A stretch of DNA of 64,000 bases, from positions 78,880,935 to 78,944,934 of the forward strand of contig NC_092809.1 in NCBI RefSeq assembly GCF_040954645.1, in the 5' to 3' direction. The notes under the pieces are model-generated. The model did no database searches and was not told the origin of the DNA. It saw nothing but the letters and a program-made list of their open reading frames with translations. Position numbers and translations under genes: made by a program. Position 1 is the stretch's first letter. Every line of letters begins with the position of its first letter. Shown in pieces: positions 35,690 to 45,946 of the stretch. This DNA is from Diabrotica undecimpunctata (Eukaryota; Arthropoda; Insecta; Coleoptera; Chrysomelidae).

Positions 35690-37030
35690 ATGTCGACCAC
35701 AAGGAGTCAAAGCAAAATGCAAGAAAGGAAGGAGGATAACAGAGAAGGGGAAACAATTGTTGAAGAAGGATCGGATAATGAAGTAAATGCTACAATAATG
35801 GAGGAAAGAAAAGAAACAGGTATGTTAGAAAAATTATTAGCAATGATGCAAATACAGACACAACAAATACTAGAATTATCACAAAAAATGGAACAAAAAA
35901 TTGAAGAAAACCAAAGAGAAATATCACAGAGAATAGAACAGAAATTAGAAGAAAATGATAGGAAAATGGAAAAGCGTTTGGACAAATATGAAAATGAAGT
36001 GAAAGACTGTTTAGAAAAAGTTAGAGAAGAAACAGAGAGCAAACTAGAGATGCAGAGAGAAGAAATAGAAACTGAAATGAAGGATATTAAGACTGAGCAA
36101 AAGATGGAATTAGAATAGTTAAAAGAAAATTTTAAAAGTGTGCTACAAGAAGACAGGAAAGAAATGGAAAGGAAACTTAAGCAAAATAAAAAATAAATGG
36201 CAGAAATTGAACTAAGAGGAGTAGAGAGAAAAGAAGTTATCGTCCATGGAACAAGCGAGGCGAAAATATAATTTGGCGGGGATATTAGAAAAACACAGCC
36301 AGTACCGTTTGTTAAAAATTTGAAAACCAAATTGTAACATGTTAGATATTTTGACGATTGCAAAGAAACAATTAGAAACCATCTGAAAGAAGGAGCAGCG
36401 TTATGATATGAAATCAAAGAAGATGAGTTTAAAAATTGGACAGTCTTGGAAAATAAATTTATCAACTATTTCTGGGGAAAAAATAAACAGAGGGAAATCA
36501 ACCAAGAGCTACAGAATGGAAAATATTACGAGAAAATGCAAATATCTGAAGAAAGATATGCTTTGCAGATATATAACAATTCAAAATATCTAGATTACAA
36601 ATACTCTACCGAACAACTGGTAGAAATGATATGCAGACATTTCGAAGAAACGTTGGAGGATCACGTGATTTTAAGAAACTATCAAGATATTGATAGTTTG
36701 TGCCAATTCCTTCAATTAAAAGAAGCGAAAAGAAGAGAAATGAGAAACAGAAGACAACATAACCAATATAATGGACCGAAAAAAAGGTATCAATCAAATT
36801 ATGACCAGAGAAACCGACATCCCGATCAACAAATGAATATAGGCCAAGAGAATACCACAATTACACTAGACAACAAAATTATGATACCAGGAATTACACA
36901 CAAAATAGAACATCTGAAAATCACAACAGGAACAGAGCTGCACAAAATCCTCCGAATAGGAATACGAACGAACAAAGGAACGGTAGAAATAATCAGAGCT
37001 TCCAACGACAAAATAGAAGGGAGATGAATC
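35690..37030 (+). pseudogene. Gypsy-B Gag, plus copy, broken
   Basis: ATG at 35690 in good context. A coiled-coil N-terminal half of charged heptads (Glu/Lys/Gln) is open to a TAG at 36116-36118. The same frame continues through three or four more stops with the capsid-like block NYFWGKNKQREI and the EERYALQIYNN and DIDSLCQFLQL segments. A one-base loss near 36830 shifts the Arg/Asn-rich tail. The minus copy shows the undamaged wording at most of these points, so the lesions are specific to this copy. No CCHC knuckle. Confidence 0.85.
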
Positions 37031-37136
37031 ATGTAGCAATAGAAAACGAGGAAGAAGATGTATGCAATGAATCCAGACAGGCAGGATTTTCAATAAAGCA
37101 TCCACTAAACAAAAGTAAAAAACTCTCCGGTATATT

Positions 37137-37628
37137 TTGGCACCCGAGAGAGTTTATACAGTTGGCGGGAAACGAAAGACAAATTCTAATTCCAATCTAA
37201 TATTTTTAGATGCATTTATAAAACATAAAGCGATTAAAATTTTGATTGATTCTGGATCGGAGATATTGTTAATCAATAAAAAACTAGTAAAAGAATTAAA
37301 TTTGGACATATGTGTGTATAAGATTCCTAGATTTGCTTTAGTGGGTACAAACAATAAAAAATTGACGACAGTACACGAAGGTGTGGGAGTACGGATCAGA
37401 GTGGGAGACCAATTCTATATTATGCAATGTGTGGTCATCGAAGATTTAAATCATGATATGATAGCGGGAATTGATGAATTGAGTGAAAAACATATCACTA
37501 TTAATTTTTCGGAAAATAAACTGGAAATCAGAGCAGAACCAGACAACACAAATGAAGAAAAGGAAACAGATAGGAAAAAAATTTTTGAAAGGATAAATGA
37601 ACAGGAAAACATAAAGAAATCAATATGA
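37137..37628 (+). pseudogene. Gypsy-B retropepsin domain, plus copy
   Basis: Open for 163 codons in a different frame from gag. Catalytic motif ILIDSGSE (~37236-37260), then VGTNNKKL flap-like region and HDMIAGIDEL near the end of the domain. It would release Gag and Pol proteins. The frame is intact but it lies downstream of a broken gag, so it is unlikely to be made. Confidence 0.85.
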
Positions 37629-37639
37629 CTGTAGAGGAT

Positions 37640-38240
37640 AAACCGAAAGTACAAGACAAAAATCAATCAAAAAAGAAAAAGAAAAGGAAGTAGAAGAAGA
37701 AGAGTTCGAAAAGAATGTAGGAAAATAAGGTGGAGACAAGAGAAAAACAGGAAATAGAAGGTACAGAAGAATTGTTGGCAACCGACGAAACAGAAAGGAA
37801 CTAGGAAGAAAAGGAAGTTATCATCATAAGAGAAATGAACGGAGTAAAAATGTGGTGCTCGGAATACCAAATGGAAATTAAAGATAGAAAAAAAAACAGA
37901 AGAAGAAATAAAGGATGAGGACAGAGAAAAAATGGCAAGTATGGACGAGAATCCAGAATTTTGTGAAGAAATATTATGGACAGTGAAGACATGTGAACAA
38001 AATGAGAATGAAAGAAAAATAAAATGTGGAGAAAACATGGAAAAGGAAATAGAGAAGATTTTAGAAAATTATGGAGATCTTATTAATGAAGAAAGCCGAG
38101 TGGCTAAAAATTATGAACATTCTTTTAAAGTTAAAAACTTGGAAAATTTTAAATCGAAAACATATTAAATTCCGTATAAAGACAGGCAATATACGGGGTA
38201 TTTTTAACATTCACGACATCTATCAGTATCATGAGTAGAT
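37640..38240 (+). pseudogene. Gypsy-B pol linker with large internal deletion
   Basis: Lys/Glu-rich linker with stops, then NEESRVAKNYEHSF aligning to the Gypsy-A stretch just before the RT, then a direct join to the Pol C-terminus at ~38179. Compared with Gypsy-A, roughly 2.4 kb of coding sequence is absent. Confidence 0.8.
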
Positions 38241-38334
38241 TTTAATAACATAGTGAAATAATTTGATCCTGCAAAAACTTGTGTCATTTAAAAAAATAAC
38301 AAAGAGTTTTTCGGCAAATCAAATAGCGGGGAGT

Positions 38335-39651
38335 TGTTATGCTATGTAAAATTGAAAATAATATTGGTTTGCTTTTAATATATTTCAAAGTACAAAATAA
38401 AAGATATTTCGAAGAAATGAAAGTCCATTATCCTGGATTACCTGTACTAAACAAAATTTAAAGATATGCATAAATTATTTTCTTTGTAAAATATATTCGA
38501 GTGACGTGAGTGAGCTAAGTGAAATCGTGAACAATGCGAGCGGGTTTTCCAAATAGACTTGTATATCGATATACAGTGAATAAGACAATAGAATAGAAAT
38601 ATTTAGAAAATATAATTATCCGTTAGTTCTTAAGAATTTGTAGAAACCGATTAGCATGTTAATAGTTTTAAGGAAATTCATAATTGTAGGTAAAATTGTT
38701 GTTTGTTATCTAAATGGTAGATGGGGATAAGTATGACGAACTTTAATTGGAGGAGATTGAAAAAAGTGGGATAGGTATGTAGGAATGAGAGTTTAGCTAG
38801 ATTTTTAAGGGAGAAAAAATAATGAGGGTTGTTTTCCAAGGGTTCAAGGCGAATAGTCCTTGTTCTCTGGTGGTTCTCCAGAGGTAGTAAGCAGTAGAAG
38901 TGAATGTTTGTGAGTTTTCTTGGAGTAAGTGTATCTGACGGAAGCTGATCCAGTAAAATATTGTAAGTTATATTTTTCTACTTATATTCCAAGAGTCACT
39001 GTTCAGGCCGGAACAAGAGATTCAGTTTATCGAGAGGAGAAGAGGCTAGCATCATTTGAACGATACGTGCATTTGAAGGAGATTATTAAAGACGATAGGC
39101 TCGCAATAATTTGTTGTAAGACTGATGATTACCTAGCGGACTGCTAAGAATAGATAGTGTAGGCTACAAGGAACAAGGATTTGGACAACTCATCATCAGA
39201 GAGATAGTTTTACCATTCGTTAATTTTTCTTTATTACCAACACATTTTTTTAACAATTGCTTTAGAAAAGATAGGAATATTTTGATCAGGAGATTTAGAA
39301 CAACAATTTTGTTTTAAAATTTTAATTTATATTGTATATACCATTAATGTTTGAAGGTTCACGTACGTAGAACAAAATTTTGATAATTATTATATAAGAT
39401 ATTTTTTATTGAAGATATTTGAGTGTGAATTTTATTTCAATATATAATGTATAATATATTTTTTTATTATTCCGGTATTCTTTGGACCTTACCTATCATA
39501 TGTAAAGCATAGATATTGAAGCACGATTATAACCCTAAGATAAGAAAGTTAAATAGTGTGATATAATCATAATTGGATCATTCAAATAAGTTTAATTAAT
39601 TAATTAATTAGCTAATTAATTGCTTGGCGCACCTCAGACTTTTAATATCAC

Positions 39652-39655
<4 letters not shown>
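38335..39655 (+). repeat. Gypsy-B plus copy, 3' LTR
   Basis: Follows AAATAGCGGGGAGT, a weak polypurine tract. ~1320 bases including the block absent from the 5' LTR. Ends CACATTA into (TA)n. Confidence 0.88.
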
Positions 39656-39731
<76 letters not shown>

Positions 39732-39892
39732 AACTGTTTGTTCTATATCTTGTATATTTTAGAATCTTGACAAAGGCAAGGGTTTCCTGCCGAAACGTTG
39801 ATTTCTGTGGACAATAAAATCTAGTTCCACATGTAATATAATTTATTGAACCTAAACCCAAGAAAAACTAATTTTATATTATATATATATAT

Positions 39893-39953
<61 letters not shown>
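39656..39953 (+). repeat. (TA)n - PLE end - (TA)n
   Basis: TA arrays at 39656-39725 and ~39876-39953 enclose a 150-base PLE-type terminal fragment (39726-39875), the better copy of the one at 14237-14378. No coding sequence. Confidence 0.8.
39762..39804 (+). ncRNA. Hammerhead-like motif, PLE end fragment
   Basis: GAATC, TTGACAA in place of CUGANGA, one extra A, helix II GGCAAGG...CCTGCC (one bulge), GAAAC, GTT, then GATTT closing a 5-bp helix I. The core deviates, so it is probably inactive or a diverged relative. Confidence 0.35.
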
Positions 39954-39956
<3 letters not shown>

Positions 39957-39982
39957 TTGAAGTTTATTTATTTATTTATTTA

Positions 39983-40656
39983 CGGAACATAGGATTTCTA
40001 ATACATTTAATAAGATTCCCTGATATGCAATTAACCAGTGTAAATTTCTATATAACGTCGCGATATTTATTCTAACTAATTTATTTGTTCCACTGGATTA
40101 CCTCTTCTCTGCGATTTGTAGTAGCGTATCTGGCACGTCGACAGTGTTGCTCTATCTACGGATTTTTCCTGAAAGTCCGGTTTTGTGGACATAATAAATA
40201 ATGTTTTATTAACATCAATTTTATTTGTGTTCATTAGGTATTATTTGAATTATTAAATTTATAGTTAAATACATTTATTATTCCAAATATTGTTTATAAT
40301 TTCAAAATAAAAAGAGTGTATTATTATTATTTTATTTTCGAAAATCTCATTTTATTTTTTTTTCTAGAAATCTACTTTTTTTCAAGCCGTTTTGTCAATA
40401 AAACAACCATTTTTTAGTTAAATAATATTTTTAATTTCATATCTACATTTATAAATACGTACGTTTTCGGAGAATTTGACATGCACTCTAGCTGTGTTCG
40501 GTTTTTACACTTACACTGGAAGCATCGCGGCATGAATTAAGACTCCAGTCGAACAAATGAATTAATTATAAAACATCGCGACGTTATATTAAAATGTACA
40601 CTGGTTAATTGAAAATCAGAGGATCTGAGTTATTGTATTAAAAATCCTATGTTCCC
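39983..40656. mobile_element. MITE-like element with ~80-bp inverted ends
   Basis: Left end GGAACATAGGATTTCTAATA (39984 on) pairs with the right end ...AAAATCCTATGTTCCC (to 40656). Homology extends ~80 bases inward with AATTAACCAGTGTA and ATAACGTCGCGAT in both. The interior (~500 bases) is AT-rich and non-coding. Target-site duplication not resolved (TTA outside one end, TAA outside the other). It sits exactly at the centre of the Gypsy-B inverted pair. Confidence 0.75.
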
Positions 40657-40685
40657 TAAAATTTTTTCTAAATCTGTATATATAT

Positions 40686-42035
40686 TAATGTGATATTAAA
40701 AGTCAGAGGTGCGCCAAGCAATTAATTAGCTAATTAATTAATTAATTAAACTTATTTAAATGATGCAGTTATGATTTTATCACACTATTTAATTCTCTTA
40801 TCTCAGGGTTATATTCGTGCTTCAATATCTATGCTTTACATATGATAGGTAAGGTCTCAGGAATACCGGAATAATAAAAAAATATATGATACAAAAATTA
40901 TATATTGAAATAAAATTCACACTCAAATATCTTAAACAAAAAATATCTCATACAATGATTATCAAAATTTTGTTCTACGTACGTGAACCTTCAAAAATTA
41001 ATGTTATATACTATATAAATTAAAATTTCAAATCAAAATTGTTAATCTATATCTCCTGATAAATAGTTCTATCTTTTCTGAAGCAATTAAAAAAAACTTT
41101 GTTGATAAAGAAAAACTGACGAATGGTAAAAAAAACTATCTCTCTGATGATGAGTTGTCCAAATCCTTGTTCCTTGTAGCCTACACTATCTATTCTTAGC
41201 AGTTCCCTAGGTAATCAGCAATCTTACAACAAATTATTGCGAGCCTCTCGTCTTTAATGATCTCCTTCAGATGCACGTATCGTTCAAAAGATGCTAGCCT
41301 CTTCTCCTCTCGATAAACTGAATCTCTCGTTCCGGTCTGAACAGTGACTTTTGGAATATATAAGTAGAAAAATATGACTTACAATATTTTACTGGACCAG
41401 CTTCCGTCAGGATACACTTAGTCCACGAAAACTCACAAACATTCACTTCTAATGCTTACTATCACTTGGGAACCGCCAAAGAACAACGACTGTTTGCCTT
41501 GCACCCTTGGAAAACAACTCCTTATCTTTTCCCCCTCAAAAATCTAGCTACAACTCTCATTTCTACATAGCTATTCCACCTTTTTTTATCTCCTCCAATT
41601 AAAGCTCGTCATACGTATCCCCATCTACCATTTAGATAACAAACAAACAATTTTACTTACAATTATAAATTTCCTAAAACTATTAACATGCTAATCGGTT
41701 CTACAAATTCTTAAAAACTAAAGGAGAATTATACATTTTAAATATTTCGATTCTATTGTCTTATTCACCGTATCGGCGTACAAGTCTATTTGGAAAATCC
41801 ACTAGCATTGTTCTATTATTTCACTACGTTCACATGAATATATTTTAGAAAGAAAATAATGTATGCATATCTTTAAATTTTGTTTACTACAGGTAAGTCA
41901 AAGATAATGGACTTTCATTTCTTCGAAATATCTTTTATAGTTTATCAGTTGAAATATTTTGAAGTATTATATTTTATACTTTGAAATATATTAAGAGCAA
42001 ACCAATATTATTTTCTATTTTTACATAGCACAACA
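40686..42035 (-). repeat. Gypsy-B minus copy, 3' LTR
   Basis: Starts TGTTGTGCTATG (42035 down) and ends near ATCACATTAA. It carries the ~115-base block missing from 34113-35303. Confidence 0.85.
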
Positions 42036-42708
42036 ACTCTCCAGGATATCTTGAAAATTTATTTAGATGGTCTATTTAGTAATTTTAATTTTATCTTTGG
42101 CTGATAAAATGAATCATAACAACATCCCCGCCTTGTTTGAGATACAATTTTTTTTTATAAGTAAAAAAAAATTTTTACTCAAACAAAAAAATTTCTCTTA
42201 TTATCATTTTATCCTAACCAACTTCTTTTATTTTTCGTAAAGATTCAATTTTCTGGGAAGCCTGTTCTTGTCTTAAAGCCATATCTTTCTCGAGCAGCTT
42301 CCTCACCCATTTAATACTAGTGCCAAATTCGCAACAACACTTTGATCCCATTTTAGGATCGTACTGCAAACTGATCTGATTTAAGTTCTCTTTAGTTTTA
42401 TTCGCTATCGAATCCAGTTTAGCTGATCCTGAAAAAGCTTTCCTGTATGTTTTTTGTGAGTTTTTGTAACCAATATTTTTTTCGGTATGCGCAGATGAAT
42501 CAGGTATTTGAGATCCTTGTTTCTGCAAGTTTTCTACATCAAAGCTTGATCTTAAATTCGAAAAAACAAATTTACTGGATGTAACATAAGATTCTAATTC
42601 CACAATTTTTCGTTTTTGTTCTCCTAAAAGTCTTAACAATTTGTCAATTTTCATGTTTAAACTTTCTTCTATAAACGTAAATTTATTTAGGCGATCCATG
42701 AGTCTTTT
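42036..42708 (-). other. Foreign segment replacing Gypsy-B pol
   Basis: Homology to the plus copy ends after GTAGAGGATAAA. The segment holds a 161-codon ORF, an A/T-rich spacer, then CAAGGCGGGGA followed by TGTTGTTATGATTC, which looks like the polypurine tract and LTR start of another LTR element, and 75 bases later the Gypsy-B LTR begins. A template switch between two retroelement RNAs would explain this. Confidence 0.65.
42214..42699 (-). CDS. Unknown coiled-coil ORF in the chimeric Gypsy-B
   Basis: 161 codons from an ATG (42699) directly after the chimera junction, uninterrupted. The N-terminal ~45 residues (DRLNKFTFIEESLNMKIDKL and on) and the C-terminal ~40 (WVRKLLEKDMALRQEQASQK) look helical and charged. 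A CCC triplet lies at residues ~123-125. I recognise no family. It could be the end of another retroelement's protein or a captured host exon. No comparable ORF occurs elsewhere in the window. The base composition is like that of its surroundings. Confidence 0.4.
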   Translation of the reverse strand: MDRLNKFTFIEESLNMKIDKLLRLLGEQKRKIVELESYVTSSKFVFSNLRSSFDVENLQKQGSQIPDSSAHTEKNIGYKNSQKTYRKAFSGSAKLDSIANKTKENLNQISLQYDPKMGSKCCCEFGTSIKWVRKLLEKDMALRQEQASQKIESLRKIKEVG

Positions 42709-42729
42709 TTTATCCTCTACAGTTATATT

Positions 42730-43310
42730 GATTTCTTTATGTTTTCCTGTTCATTTATCCTTTCAAAAAAGTTTTTCCTATCTGTTTCCTTTTCTTCATT
42801 TGTGTTGTCTGGTTCTGCTCTGATTTCCAGTTTATTTTCCGAAAAATTAATAGTGATATGTTTTTCACTCAATTCATCAATTCCCGCTATCATATCATGA
42901 TTTCAATCTTCGATGACCACACATTGCATTATATAGAATTGGTCTCCCACTCTAATCCGTACTCCCAAACCTTCGTTTACTGTCGTCAATTTTTTATTGT
43001 TTGTACCCACTAAAGCAACCCTAGGAATCCTATACACAAATCCCTCCAAATTTAATTTCTTTACTAGTTTTTTATTGATTAACGATATCTCCGATCCAGA
43101 ATCAATCAAAATTTTAATCGCTGTATGTTTTATAAATGCATCTAAAAATATTAGATTGGAATTAGAATTTTGTGTTGCGTTTCCCGCTAACTGTATAAAC
43201 TCTCTCGGGTGACAAAATATACCGGAGAGTTTTTTACTTTTGTTTAGTGGATCCTGTCTAGATTCATTGCATACATCTTCTTCCTCGTTTTCTATTGCTA
43301 CATGATTCAT
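42730..43310 (-). pseudogene. Gypsy-B retropepsin domain, minus copy
   Basis: From ATG 43310 the frame is open to 42903 with ILIDSGSEISLINKKLV and VGTNNKKL. A stop (TGA where the plus copy has a Leu codon in EDLNHD) ends it early. The rest of the domain (DMIAGIDEL) follows in frame. Confidence 0.82.
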
Positions 43311-43317
43311 CTCCCTT

Positions 43318-44640
43318 CTATTTGTCGTTGGAAGCTCTGATGATTTCGACCGTTCCTTTGTTCGTTCGTATTCCTATTTGGAGGATTTGTGCAGCTCTGT
43401 TCCTGTTGTGATTTTCATATGTTCTATTTTGTGTGTCATTCCGGTTATCATAATTTTGTTGTCTAGTGTAATTGTGGTATTCTCTTGGCCTATATTCATT
43501 TGTTGATCGGGGATGTCGTTTTCTCTGGTCATAATTTGCTTGGTACCTTCTTTCCGATCCATTGTATTGGTCATGTTGTCTTCTGTTTCTCATTTCTCTT
43601 CTTTTTGCTTCTTTTAATTGAAGGAATTGGCACAAACTATCAATATCTTGATAGAGTCTCAAAATCACGTGATCCTCCAACGTTCCTTCGAAATGTCTGC
43701 TTATCATTTCTACCAGTTGTTCGGTAGAGTATTTGTAATCTAGATATTTTAAATTGTTATATATCTGCAAAGCATATCTTTCTTCAGAAATTTCCATTTT
43801 CTCGTGATATTTTCCATACTGTAGCTCTTGGTTGATTTCCCTTTGTTTATTTTTCCCCCAAAAATAATTGAGAAATTTATTTTCGAAATCTGTCCAATTT
43901 TCAAAACTCATCTTCTTTGCTTTCATACCATAACGCTGCTTCTTCTTTCAGATGGTTTCTAATTGTTTCTTTGCAATCGTCAAAATATCTAACATGTTGC
44001 AATTTTAGTTTTCAAATTTTTAACAAACGGTACTGGATGTGTTTTTCTAATATCCCCGCCAAATTGTATTTTCGCCTCGCTTGTTCCATGGACGATAACT
44101 TCTTTTCTCTCTGCTCCTCTTAGTTCAATTATTGCAATATGTTTTTCATTTTGCTTTAATCTCCTTTCTACTTCTTTTCTGTCTTCTTGTAGCGCCATTT
44201 CAAATTTTTCTTCTAACTGATCTAATTCCTTTTTCTGGACAATCTTGATTTCCTTCATCTTGTTTTCTACTTTCTTTTCTTGTTCTCCCATTTTATTTTT
44301 AATTTCATTAATCTCTTCTATTTGTTGTATCAGTTCTTTCTTTATCCCCTCAACACATCCTTTAATCTCCTGTTAATAGTTTTCCAGACGCTGCTCTATA
44401 TTGCTCATTGTTTGTTTTGTTTCATCCATTTTTTGTGACTGGAGTTGCATTAGTTGTAATATTTTATTTATTCCTGATGGTTCTTTTCTCTCCTCAACTA
44501 TTGTAACATTTCCTTCATTATCCGAACCTTCTTCCAAAATTGTTTCATCTTCTCTGTTATCCTCCTTCCTTTCCTGCATTTTACTTTGTCTCCTTGTGAC
44601 AAATATGTTGTTTCTTTTTGTTACTCTTTTTGTCCCCGCC
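43318..44640 (-). pseudogene. Gypsy-B Gag, minus copy, broken
   Basis: The initiator ATG of the plus copy reads ATA here. The N-terminal coiled coil is open to a stop at ~44373. A second open block (44291-43989) covers the QFGGDIRKTHPVPF region and a third (43926-43318) the capsid-like FENKFLNYFWGK block and the Arg/Asn-rich tail. Lesions differ from those of the plus copy. Confidence 0.82.
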
Positions 44641-44976
44641 AAATGTGAAATTTTACCACACTCTATATGTTGCAGAACAGGACAAATATTTCTCCCCAAA
44701 TTTAATAAATTTTCACGACAAAAATCCGTACAATTCAAATAATTTAAAATAAATATCAAATGTACGATTGGTAAAGAAAATAAAAATCAAATAATTCAAT
44801 AGCAGTAAATATCAACTAACTACCATCAATCAATAAATCAAATTTTTATCCACTGGAAAAATTGTCAAAATACTTTCAAATTCAAATTCCCTCAATGTTA
44901 TTTTTTTATCTCTGGATTACCTGTACTTATTCCGGATCTCTCTCCCTACCATCATACGTAAAGCTGCGATATTTTC

Positions 44977-45528
44977 AAGCCCCACGGTTTGGAAGCCAGT
45001 TAATGTGATATTAAAAGTCAGAGGTGCGCAAAGCAATTAATTAGCTAATTAATTAAACTTATTTAAATGATGCAATTATGATTTTATCACACTATTTAAT
45101 TCTCTTATCTCAGGGTTATATTCGTGCTTTAATATCTATGCTTTACATATGATAGGTAAGGTCCATTGGAATACCGGAATAATAAACATATATGATACAA
45201 AATTATATATTGAAATAAAATTCACACTCAAATATCTTAAACAAAAAATATCTCATACAATGATTATCAAAATTTTGTTCTACGTACGTGAACCTTCAAA
45301 AATTAATGTTATATACTATATAAATTAAAATTTCAAATCAAAATTGTTGTTCTATATCTCCTGATAAATATTTCTATCTTTTCTGAAGCAATTAAAAAAA
45401 AACTTTGTTGATAAAGAAAAACTGACGAATGGTAAAAAAAACTATCTCTCTGATGATGAGTTGTCCAAATCCTTGTTCCTTGTAGCCTACACTATCTATT
45501 CTTAGCAGTTCCCTAGGTCATCAGCAAT

Positions 45529-45530
<2 letters not shown>
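44977..45530 (-). repeat. Gypsy-B minus copy, PBS and truncated 5' LTR
   Basis: PBS TGGCTTCCAAACCGTGGGGC (44998 down), then the LTR from 45001. The LTR breaks off at CAGCAATCTTA, where other copies continue ACAACAAATTATTGC. (TA)n and PLE-3 follow. Confidence 0.85.

Positions 45531-45607
<77 letters not shown>
45531..45607. repeat. (TA)n array between Gypsy-B and PLE-3
   Basis: Thirty-eight TA units at the point where the LTR is cut. Confidence 0.95.
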
Positions 45608-45611
<4 letters not shown>

Positions 45612-45946
45612 CTTAGAGCTAAGATTAATATTATTATAAAAATTAATATTAAACTCACCAGTCTTCCGGGTTGAACCGCGTCGATATCCATTTTGCCGAG
45701 CTTTCGACATCCTCTCTGATGTCTTCTTCAGGGCTTCCGAGGTCTCAGTCTCCCGAGCCCCCAGACACGACTACACTCACTAGTCACTTCTAGTTCACTC
45801 ACTAGTTCACTACTACGACTGGGACCAGGGGACGGTTCATTTATACCGTCGATGGTGACGTGGCCTAGGTGGGGGTTAGGGTGGGGATTGGCGCGAGAGT
45901 TGGCGCGAACATTTCCGACAGTGGGATTTTGATTCGAAGATGGAGG
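45606..45946 (-). repeat. PLE-3 pLTR, 3' copy
   Basis: Matches 48306-48645 with a few changes. It contains the last ~75 codons of the ORF as well as the hammerhead-like motif. Confidence 0.9.
45695..45734 (-). ncRNA. Hammerhead-like motif in PLE-3 3' pLTR
   Basis: GCC, CTGAAGA, one extra A, helix II GACATC...GATGTC (6 bp, perfect), GAAA, GCTC, then GGC closing helix I. It is on the coding strand. The TGA inside CTGAAGA (45730-45728) is the stop codon of the ORF. Confidence 0.55.

Larger units (their letters stand above)
34113..39655 (+). mobile_element. Gypsy-B, plus copy: gag-protease deletion derivative
   Basis: LTR-gag-protease-LTR. The sequence coding for RT, RNase H and integrase is missing: a pol linker homologous to Gypsy-A (AKNYEHSFKVKNLENFKSKT) runs to an IPYKD match of the RT start and then directly to the last Pol residues (FNIHDIYQYHE, ~38200-38237). 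LTR divergence and nonsense changes show it is older than Gypsy-A. A lysine-tRNA-like PBS and Gag resemblance place it in the same broad group. Confidence 0.88.
40686..45530 (-). mobile_element. Gypsy-B, minus copy: chimeric and truncated
   Basis: Same family as 34113-39655 in opposite orientation. From the right: 5' LTR cut at 45531 by (TA)n and PLE-3, PBS, gag, protease, then a foreign ~670-base segment in place of pol, then a 3' LTR. Confidence 0.88.

Noticed and set aside
35707..38038. Long minus-strand ORFs across Gypsy-B gag
   Set aside because: Ser/Phe/Leu-rich mirror of the coiled-coil coding strand.
41140..41165. CTGATGATGAG inside the Gypsy-B LTR as a hammerhead core
   Set aside because: No matching GAAA and stems at suitable distance.
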